From CAYNEO01 sp964396245 (GTDB lineage Bacteria > Zixibacteria > MSB-5A5 > GN15 > FEB-12): a stretch of 19,220 nucleotides of DNA. A model generated the notes under the pieces. The model was not told the DNA's origin. It ran no database searches and worked only from the letters and a program-made list of their open reading frames with translations. The translations under genes and the position numbers were made by a program. The first letter of the stretch is position 1, and the number at the start of each line of letters is the position of its first letter. The stretch spans positions 1 through 19,220 of the forward strand of contig CAYNEO010000064.1 in the NCBI GenBank assembly GCA_964396245.1. Direction: 5' to 3'. This document shows, piece by piece, positions 14,323-19,220 of the stretch.

Positions 14323-14961
14323 ATGAGTAGTACTGAAAACAATTACGAGATAGAGATCAAGCTGCAACTCGCCTCGTTCCCCGAGTACCTTAAGCTGATT
14401 GGATTTCTGGGAAACCTCGACCGCGAGCAACACCAGACCAACTGCTTCTTTGATACCGAAGATCACAAACTGCAGAACGCCGGATGGGCGTTCCGGGTCA
14501 GGGTTTTCGAAGACGCCGGTCTGATAACGGTAAAGGGGATGCCCAGCGAGGAAAAGGGGACAGCCGTGGTTCGCGAGGAAATAGAAGAAGAGGTCTCACG
14601 CGGCACCGCCCTCAATGTCGTAAATCTGGAACTCGACGTTCTCGACCTTGATATCAAACCGGTGACCTTCATCCGCAAGAAATTCCCCGGTATCCGGCTG
14701 GCCAAGCTGCTCAAGTTTACGACTATCCGCCAGGAAAAGAAGTACAAGATCGGTGACTACTGGTACCCGCTCGTGGTCGACAAGACCGAATTCCCCGATG
14801 GATCCGTGGATTACGAACTCGAGGTCGAGTTGCCCGATACCAGCCATGTCGTCAGGGTAGAAGACAACCTCAGGAAACTGTTCGACTCGCTCGATATCCC
14901 TTTCGAGAAGGCCGAAGAAAGCAAATTTGCCCGTGCCCTGAAACACAGCCGTCTGGCTTGA
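14323..14961 (+). CDS. CYTH domain protein (triphosphate tunnel metalloenzyme)
   Basis: A 212-residue CYTH protein. The E-x-E-x-K signature is EIEIK (9-13). CFFDTEDHKLQNAGWAFRVR (41-60) is the typical second block, LITVKG (67-72) the third, REEIEEEV (84-91) the acidic strand, and VDYELEVEL (162-170) the metal-binding C-terminal strand. CYTH proteins fold into an eight-stranded tunnel and act on triphosphates with Mg or Mn, as inorganic triphosphatase, thiamine triphosphatase or class IV adenylate cyclase. The substrate cannot be read from sequence, and no polyphosphate or CHAD domain is attached. The frame is open from 14281, but the ATG at 14323 has a full AAGGAGG (14313-14319) three bases upstream and gives the normal N-terminus. 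It appears to be a single-gene unit. Confidence 0.9.
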   Translation: MSSTENNYEIEIKLQLASFPEYLKLIGFLGNLDREQHQTNCFFDTEDHKLQNAGWAFRVRVFEDAGLITVKGMPSEEKGTAVVREEIEEEVSRGTALNVVNLELDVLDLDIKPVTFIRKKFPGIRLAKLLKFTTIRQEKKYKIGDYWYPLVVDKTEFPDGSVDYELEVELPDTSHVVRVEDNLRKLFDSLDIPFEKAEESKFARALKHSRLA

Positions 14962-14992
14962 CATACCGGTAAAACACCCCCCTCGTTGTCCA

Positions 14993-15040
14993 CCCCCCCC
15001 ATGGCTATCTCGCTGTTTCCGTGAAGGTTCTGGGGGTTTT
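14993..15040 (+). terminator. Possible weak terminator after the CYTH gene
   Basis: A run of eight C (14993-15000) could pair with GGGGG (15032-15036), followed by TTTT, but the loop exceeds 30 bases. A second C-run at 14976-14982 offers an alternative. No better terminator lies in this gap. Confidence 0.25.
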
Positions 15041-15043
15041 CGT

Positions 15044-15072
15044 TTGCCCGTTATCCGGTTGTCCGGTATATT
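15044..15072 (+). promoter_or_regulatory. Sigma70-type promoter for the AhpD-like gene
   Basis: TTGCCC (15044-15049) and TATATT (15067-15072) are spaced by 17 bases. Transcription would begin near 15079, with the ribosome binding site GGGAG at 15087-15091 just after, giving a very short leader. Confidence 0.5.
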
Positions 15073-15097
15073 GGCCTAAATTAATCGGGAGATAATT

Positions 15098-15439
15098 ATG
15101 TCCGATCGGGTAAAACAGTTTAAGCAGGAGCGTGAGAAGCTCAACGAGATAGTCCTGGCAAGGGACAATCTCAACACGAAACGTTTTTTTGCTCTCGATA
15201 GTGCGGTCTACCGCTCCGGCGCCCTTGACGAAAAAACCAAGGAGCTGCTGGGATTGGTGGCATCTCTTGTACTTCGTTGTGATGACTGCATTACATATCA
15301 TACTATACGCGCCAATGAACTGGAAATCAGCGACCCGGAGTTCGACGAAGTCATGTCAATCGGACTCGTGGTCGGCGGATCAATTACCATACCCCACATC
15401 AGAAGAGCCTACCGTCTCTGGGAGGATATGAAAGCATGA
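15098..15439 (+). CDS. Carboxymuconolactone decarboxylase / AhpD-like family protein
   Basis: A 113-residue protein with the AhpD/CMD motif: KTKELLGLVASLVLRCDDCITYH has Cys61-x2-Cys64 and His68, the redox-active disulphide and proton relay of AhpD-type peroxidases. VVGGSITIPHIRRAY (91-105) is the second conserved helix. Such proteins usually act as alkylhydroperoxidases or thiol-disulphide reductants in the cytoplasm. True gamma-carboxymuconolactone decarboxylases lack the CxxC, so AhpD-like is the better label. GGGAG at 15087-15091 precedes the ATG by six bases. The stop overlaps the start of a secreted protein gene (ATGA at 15436-15439), so the two are probably made together. No ahpC is present nearby. 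Confidence 0.92.
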   Translation: MSDRVKQFKQEREKLNEIVLARDNLNTKRFFALDSAVYRSGALDEKTKELLGLVASLVLRCDDCITYHTIRANELEISDPEFDEVMSIGLVVGGSITIPHIRRAYRLWEDMKA

Positions 15440-16341
15440 AACAGTGTGTCTCCGGTCTGATTATATTCGTACTACTTTGCGTCGGCCTGGCCGCCCCGCT
15501 ATCCGCGGCCCGGGGGCCCGAACCGGTCATAGCAAAATTCAAGGATTACGATGCCTACCTTGAACACTACCCCTATATGACATACCGGGGTGTGGCGCTG
15601 ACATTCGACACTGAATTTGACTGGCCCGAAGGCTTCCACAGGCTCGATACCACCGAACTCACCGGATTCCAGGACTGGATATCCTGGATACCGCTTTGGA
15701 ACCCGGCCAGGCCGGTTGGTTCACAGGTAGCCGGGATTCTCTACCAACCGGGTGAAATCTCACGGCCGATAAATCTGCCCTGGCGAACTACCCGATTCTT
15801 CGATTTCATCATTCCCTTGCAGCTTTTGGCCGAATACAACATCGCCATGAAAAGTCCCTTCGATATTGCCATACAACCGCGAACCGGTGTGCTGTTGACA
15901 TATCAAAATTGGCTCGAGGGAGATATGGTCAAGAACGCTCATGATTCAATCTATTTCGTCCCCGCTGAGACCAAGCGACAACCCGCCGAGAGTGAGTTTG
16001 ATAATTTCTTCGGTGCCATCTCGGCAAACTCCAACTATCGCAGTCTCGTCAAAAACTGTGACTCGGTCGTCGAGTCCGGAATCCTCCCGGGCGACATGCT
16101 CATCGCCCATGATGAAAAAGGGTATTACGGCCGGGTATATACTGTCCTTTGTGTGATAAAGAACGACAAGGGCGAAAAGCGGTTTATTGTCGGGACCGGA
16201 TGTAGCGACAGTCCCTGCGATTTCTACATTCCGCTGTTCAACGATAACAAAGACAACCCGTGGATTACCCTGGATCAACTCAGAGCGCTGACGCCGGCGG
16301 AATATCCCTATCACGGTTTCTTCCGATTGAAAAGACAATAG
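15436..16341 (+). CDS. Secreted protein of unknown function, distantly DUF4846-like
   Basis: A 301-residue protein. Residues 1-25 are a Sec signal peptide with a hydrophobic core and AxA-type end (PLSAA). The mature part contains GFHRLDTTELTGFQDWISWI (66-85) and LQLLAEYNI (about 133-141), then GILPGDMLIAHDEKGYYGRV (217-236). The order of a glycine-aromatic-Trp block, a leucine-rich helix and a late GD-[MV]-[FL]-I-type strand recalls DUF4846, but this is from memory and the key residues are only partly matched. The C-terminal half has a Cys pair in GCSDSPCDFYI that may form a disulphide. It is translationally coupled to the cytoplasmic AhpD-like gene and ends at a strong terminator. Confidence 0.8.
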   Translation: MKQCVSGLIIFVLLCVGLAAPLSAARGPEPVIAKFKDYDAYLEHYPYMTYRGVALTFDTEFDWPEGFHRLDTTELTGFQDWISWIPLWNPARPVGSQVAGILYQPGEISRPINLPWRTTRFFDFIIPLQLLAEYNIAMKSPFDIAIQPRTGVLLTYQNWLEGDMVKNAHDSIYFVPAETKRQPAESEFDNFFGAISANSNYRSLVKNCDSVVESGILPGDMLIAHDEKGYYGRVYTVLCVIKNDKGEKRFIVGTGCSDSPCDFYIPLFNDNKDNPWITLDQLRALTPAEYPYHGFFRLKRQ

Positions 16342-16362
16342 CACCAGCTTGGGAATAGACGT

Positions 16363-16386
16363 AAGGGGATCATTCGATCCCCTTTT
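16363..16386 (+). terminator. Intrinsic terminator after the secreted-protein gene
   Basis: AAGGGGATC (16363-16371), loop ATTC and GATCCCCTT (16376-16384) form a perfect 9-bp stem that runs into TTTT. Flanking AATAG and CTATT can extend it. It lies 22 bases after the stop codon. Confidence 0.9.
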
Positions 16387-16424
16387 CTATTGCGATGATT
16401 GCCATTTCAGTATTTCTTGCCTGC

Positions 16425-17630
16425 ATGCGGTACACAATTGCTGTTTTTGCTATTGTCTTGCTTCTCGGGACGAAACCGGCATCAGCGGCCAGGCTTGCGG
16501 TCGAACGCGGATCTGACCTTCAGGCGATAATCGATTATGCTTCCAATGGTGATACGATTCTGATTGGCGCCAAAACGCTGGAGGCCCGTCCGACCCGGTT
16601 TATCGATTCACTGTGCGGTAACTGCGAAGATTCGCGTACACCGGTCAACGCCACCTATGGCTTCCTTGTAAAGGGCAAAGGTCTGGTGTTCGTCGGCGCC
16701 GGTCGCCAGGAAACCGAATTGAGAACCAACGCCGGTTATGGAATCTTCTTTGTCGACTCCCATGGCTCGGTGCTGGAAAATCTCACCGTCACCGGTGGCC
16801 GCCGCGATCCCGACGGCCGCGCTACTGACGCCGGCATCGTGGTCAGGCGATCGACCGTCCTCATTCAGAATGTCGATGTCCGTGATAATGAGCATCGTAT
16901 CGATTCAGTTGTTGTCGGCATTTGCGGTATAGTCGGACGCGAGGGAGCCGAGATCAACATACATAACTGCAACATAGTCAACAACGGCTGGGATGGCATG
17001 GCGCTCTATCGGGGCGCCTCGGCAAACATCAGTGATTGTGTTATCAAGGACGGACGCGGCGCCGGAATTGGCGTGACATGGGACGCTACCTGCGTCGCCT
17101 ACCGCAACAAGATATCAGGGTACTGGAAAGGAATCGGTTCCTTCGGGACTTCGATTCTCGTGGCCCGAAACAACCTTGTGCACGATTGCCTCGGGTGGGG
17201 TATCATTGCCACCGGCGAATCATGTCTCGATGCCGCCAACAACGTTGTCTATCACAACGGCAACTGCGGCGTGGCGCCGTGGTCTACGACCGCCCGCGGA
17301 CGAATAATCAATAACATAATCGCCGGCAATGGCTGGCGAGACCAATGGGTATGCCCCTGTGTCGGCGTATGGAACTACGGCGACTGGGCAAAATGGGACT
17401 TCAGTCACAACATCGTCTGGAACAACAAGGCCGGCGAGTACCAGGACATCTGGGACCAGACCGGAATTAACGGAAATCTGAGCGTCGATCCCATGTTCGT
17501 CGGCGATGGTGATTTCAGCCTTCAAGAAGGTTCACCTGCCTTGCATGCCGGGGATTCGCTCATCTTCAACACTGACGGCACCACTTCCCATATCGGACTC
17601 ACCGGTGGACCTCAGGCATCGGTCCGATAA
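16425..17630 (+). CDS. Secreted right-handed parallel beta-helix protein
   Basis: A 401-residue exported protein with PbH1-type repeats. The signal peptide is MRYTIAVFAIVLLLGTKPAS with cleavage near ASA-A (19-22). The body shows repeated short strands with N-rich turns, such as VLENLTVTGG, INIHNCNIVNNGWDGMAL, RNKISGYWKGIG, ARNNLVHDCLGWGI and ANNVVYHNGNCGV, one rung every 20-25 residues. The C-terminus DPMFVGDGDFSLQEGSPALH (355-374) is the usual closing motif of such proteins. Cys64 and Cys67 (CGNC) and Cys310/Cys312 (CPC) are unusual and could bind metal or form disulphides. The fold suits polysaccharide lyases, epimerases or surface proteins, but I see no catalytic set. An in-frame ATG at 16395 would add ten residues; 16425 gives the better signal peptide. 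Neither has a clear ribosome binding site. Confidence 0.85.
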   Translation: MRYTIAVFAIVLLLGTKPASAARLAVERGSDLQAIIDYASNGDTILIGAKTLEARPTRFIDSLCGNCEDSRTPVNATYGFLVKGKGLVFVGAGRQETELRTNAGYGIFFVDSHGSVLENLTVTGGRRDPDGRATDAGIVVRRSTVLIQNVDVRDNEHRIDSVVVGICGIVGREGAEINIHNCNIVNNGWDGMALYRGASANISDCVIKDGRGAGIGVTWDATCVAYRNKISGYWKGIGSFGTSILVARNNLVHDCLGWGIIATGESCLDAANNVVYHNGNCGVAPWSTTARGRIINNIIAGNGWRDQWVCPCVGVWNYGDWAKWDFSHNIVWNNKAGEYQDIWDQTGINGNLSVDPMFVGDGDFSLQEGSPALHAGDSLIFNTDGTTSHIGLTGGPQASVR

Positions 17631-17660
17631 ACCACGCAATTGACCTTGTTTAATTCTTTC

Positions 17661-17702
17661 TTGACTCAGTCAAAATTTTGCTAAACCTTCGACTTCGAAG
17701 GT
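17661..17702. promoter_or_regulatory. Palindrome and hairpin upstream of the lipoprotein gene
   Basis: TTGACTCAGTCAA (17661-17673) is a perfect 13-base palindrome that could bind a dimeric regulator. ACCTTCG (17685-17691), loop ACTT and CGAAGGT (17696-17702) form a 7-bp hairpin without a T-tract. They lie in the 126-base gap after the beta-helix gene. I see no convincing -10 element with correct spacing. Confidence 0.35.
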
Positions 17703-17756
17703 CCGATGTCTGCAATATTGGTGCTTAACTATAACTGCTTCTGAAATGGAGGTCTG

Positions 17757-18683
17757 ATGATGAAACGCGTGACTTTTCTCAGTGCTCTTCTGTTACTGGC
17801 GATTGCGGTAGCCGCATTCACCGGTTGCAGCGATGACGAGAAAACGACCAACCCGGTCCTTCAGGAGGGCGATACCCTGGACCCGACATTTGTCGCGTTC
17901 AAACAAGGATACGATGGTGTCGACGAGTTCACCGGCATGATGCTGGACGTGATGTTCAATCTGGTCGATACCGTGATGAACGACACGAATAATCCCAACA
18001 CCAAGCCGGTGGTATTTCCCACGAGCCTTGGGGTTCAGGCGGATTCCATGCTGATTACGTACCACTCAGCGTCGCAGTACTGGTATTTCTACATCGTTGA
18101 AACCTCGGGGCTGGACTCGGTGGAATTGATTGACTCTATCCAGTTTATTCACGGCACCACGCCCGTTCAATGGCCGGATATGGCCCAACTCTCGGAGATG
18201 AAGAGCGGCATGTCGATCTACTGGGCCATGGGCGAGGCGGTAGTGACCGCAAGCCAGGCTGTCTCGCTGGCCGGTGATTTTGCGACTATGGGGCTGGTTA
18301 CCGCCAATGGATCACAACAACTGAATGTCGCCTTCACCGATCACAATGTCGATGTCAACAGCGATTCCATGTTCTGCCATTTTGATTTCTCCTTCACGAC
18401 AAACTTCGATGACGTCGTCGTCTTGCTCGCCGAGTTTGATACCGGCTGCCCGTCATCGGGAACTATCGTCTCGACTGGTACCGCCGGCATCAACTGCATG
18501 GGTGATACGGATTCTGTGAAGTATTCCGGCAGCTGGACTGTGACCCAGACATTCGCCGGCGACACTATGACCTGGGTGTTCGAGAACGCGACGACGCGCT
18601 GGACGCAAACCGAGCCATGCGGACCGACTGTGCTGAAACCATCGATAATGGGGTTCAGGCCGTCGATATTTACCGTTCGTTGA
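17757..18683 (+). CDS. Putative lipoprotein of unknown function
   Basis: A 308-residue protein with a lipoprotein signal: basic start MMKR, hydrophobic core (5-20) and FTGC with Cys24 as the likely lipidated residue. Phe at the -3 position is not the usual Leu/Val/Ile. The mature N-terminus SDDEKTTNPV is a hydrophilic linker without Asp directly after the Cys. The body is acidic and rich in Thr, Asp, Phe and Trp, with strand-like segments (AFTDHNVDVNSDSMFCHFDF), and no domain I recognise. Cys pairs in the second half (for example DTGCPSSGT and GINCMGD) may form disulphides. GGAGG at 17748-17752 lies four bases before the first ATG and seven before the second (17760), so either could be used. 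A strong terminator follows at 18712. Confidence 0.8.
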   Translation: MMKRVTFLSALLLLAIAVAAFTGCSDDEKTTNPVLQEGDTLDPTFVAFKQGYDGVDEFTGMMLDVMFNLVDTVMNDTNNPNTKPVVFPTSLGVQADSMLITYHSASQYWYFYIVETSGLDSVELIDSIQFIHGTTPVQWPDMAQLSEMKSGMSIYWAMGEAVVTASQAVSLAGDFATMGLVTANGSQQLNVAFTDHNVDVNSDSMFCHFDFSFTTNFDDVVVLLAEFDTGCPSSGTIVSTGTAGINCMGDTDSVKYSGSWTVTQTFAGDTMTWVFENATTRWTQTEPCGPTVLKPSIMGFRPSIFTVR

Positions 18684-18711
18684 GCGTCTCGTTGATTCTT
18701 GTGAAAGCAGA

Positions 18712-18743
18712 GGGGGCCGGTACGCCGGTCTCCTTTTTCTTTT
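18712..18743 (+). terminator. Intrinsic terminator after the lipoprotein gene
   Basis: GGGGGCCGG (18712-18720), loop TACG and CCGGTCTCC (18725-18733) form a 9-bp stem with two G-U pairs, followed by TTTTTCTTTT (18734-18743). The stem can extend by further A-T pairs. Confidence 0.88.
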
Positions 18744-19016
18744 GTGACATGCGAGTCTGATCGCGGGCAGGCTGTCGTGACCTACAGCTGCCAATCTTTG
18801 GAGAGAACGCTTTGCGAAGAACGCCCCTTTGTGCGGCGTACGGAAACTTGTGACCGGATATGTAGAACGGACGTGAGGCGTACTGGAAGATATCCCTCGC
18901 CTTTACCCTGGCGGTAACCTTCCCGGTGGACATGAGAGGCTCATTCAATATCTGCATCCCGACCAGCGGGAACCTGTTAAGCAGGGGACTGCAAAGAACT
19001 TGACTGGCACAAAAAA
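18744..19016. other. Non-coding or degenerate stretch before the tRNA gene
   Basis: This is 273 bases with no supported gene. One minus-strand frame stays open from about 19015 down to 18670, but it runs through the terminator into the lipoprotein 3' end and has no recognisable domain. Two small hairpins stand side by side: TCCCG/CGGGA (18957-18971) and CCTG/CAGG (18973-18985). It could be a decayed gene, a dispersed repeat or an untranslated RNA. Confidence 0.4.
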
Positions 19017-19060
19017 CGGGCTAACTTACCCGGTGATCGATTGGCCCGATCTTTGTTTTT
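19017..19060 (+). terminator. Terminator-like hairpin with T-run
   Basis: CGGGCTAA (19017-19024) pairs with TTGGCCCG (19041-19048), seven Watson-Crick pairs and one G-U, across a 16-base loop. ATCTTTGTTTTT follows. No plus-strand gene lies directly upstream, so it either ends an unseen transcript from 18744-19016 or insulates the tRNA gene. Confidence 0.5.
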
Positions 19061-19114
19061 CGGCGGCTCGTTATTTTGTTCACCTGCCGCTGGAATCAGG
19101 AGTCCGACCGCGGG

Positions 19115-19120
19115 TATAAT
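19115..19120 (+). promoter_or_regulatory. -10 element of the tRNA-Ser promoter
   Basis: A perfect TATAAT lies 12 bases before the first base of the tRNA, so transcription would start near 19127. No good -35 is seen at the right distance (TGGAAT at 19091-19096 is the best). The GC-rich GGGCTTGAAC between the -10 and the gene could act as a discriminator for stringent control. Confidence 0.5.
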
Positions 19121-19131
19121 GGGCTTGAACC

Positions 19132-19219
19132 GGAGGAGTGGCTGAGTGGTCGAAAGCGGCGGTCTTGAAAACCGTTGTACCGCAAGGTACCGTGGGTTCG
19201 AATCCTACCTCCTCCGCCA
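19132..19219 (+). tRNA. tRNA-Ser, anticodon UGA, with encoded CCA
   Basis: Acceptor arm GGAGGAG (19132-19138) pairs with CTCCTCC (19209-19215), followed by discriminator G and CCA (19217-19219). The anticodon stem GCGGT/ACCGT encloses CTTGAAA, giving anticodon TGA at 19166-19168, which reads UCA. A long variable arm GTACC-GCAA-GGTAC identifies a class II tRNA, as expected for Ser. The T arm is GTGGG-TTCGAAT-CCTAC. The gene is complete and ends one base before the window edge. Confidence 0.97.
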
Positions 19220-19220
19220 T

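Noticed and set aside
14992..15000. Run of eight C as a phase-variation tract
   Set aside because: It is intergenic, outside any coding frame and upstream of the downstream promoter's -35, so slippage would have no obvious effect.
18453..18794. Minus-strand 113-residue frame opposite the lipoprotein 3' end
   Set aside because: It is antisense to a supported gene, crosses the terminator and is Arg/Pro-rich as expected of a shadow frame.
19132..19219. tRNA-Ser as an integration site with an adjacent island
   Set aside because: No integrase and no repeated tRNA 3' end are visible in the window, and sequence beyond the tRNA is missing.

Overview
This is a compact bacterial chromosome segment, moderately GC-rich. 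Every gene lies on the plus strand except one mgtC-like gene. Most of the content is housekeeping: translation termination, N-terminal formyl-Met handling, DNA repair and RNA processing. Diderm-type secreted proteins and a lipoprotein lie toward the right end. A DUF2953-GerW/YtfJ pair, a DUF1385 gene next to rpmE and prfA, and lipoproteins starting Cys-Ser-Asp-Asp suggest an uncultured FCB-like lineage such as Zixibacteria. That placement is inference only. I see no phage, transposase, CRISPR array or defence island.

Layout. 1-2331: the 3' part of an ABC-F ATPase gene, overlapping a flavin reductase-like gene, which overlaps a SAM methyltransferase gene. 2427-3841: promoter, rpmE (zinc-binding L31) and a DUF1385 membrane protein. 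3868-7514: prfA, an unrecognised six-span membrane protein, prmC and nth in one tight operon. 7521-8741: promoter, DUF2953 gene, gerW/ytfJ-like gene and a strong terminator. 8836-9651: an SDR oxidoreductase. 9652-9975: a hairpin-rich non-coding stretch between convergent genes. 9976-10440 (minus): a short MgtC/SapB protein. 10441-10793: a divergent intergenic region with mutually complementary segments. 10710-14278: promoter, yajC, def, fmt, rng and a strong terminator. 14323-14961: CYTH protein. 15044-16386: promoter, AhpD-like gene, coupled secreted protein and terminator. 16425-17630: secreted beta-helix protein. 17757-18743: lipoprotein and terminator. 18744-19131: non-coding. 19132-19219: tRNA-Ser(UGA) with encoded CCA.

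How the genes fit together. PrmC methylates the GGQ glutamine of the RF1 made from the same operon, and the unknown membrane gene sits translationally coupled between them. Def and Fmt remove and add the formyl group of initiator Met, and RNase G is coupled to Fmt by a 4-base overlap. DUF2953 and YtfJ form the same pair as ytfI-ytfJ of Firmicutes, although nothing else here points to sporulation.

Most genes are ordinary. The best candidates for something undescribed are the membrane protein inside the RF1/PrmC operon, the non-sporulation DUF2953-YtfJ module, the two structured intergenic regions flanking mgtC, and the AhpD-like/secreted-protein pair.
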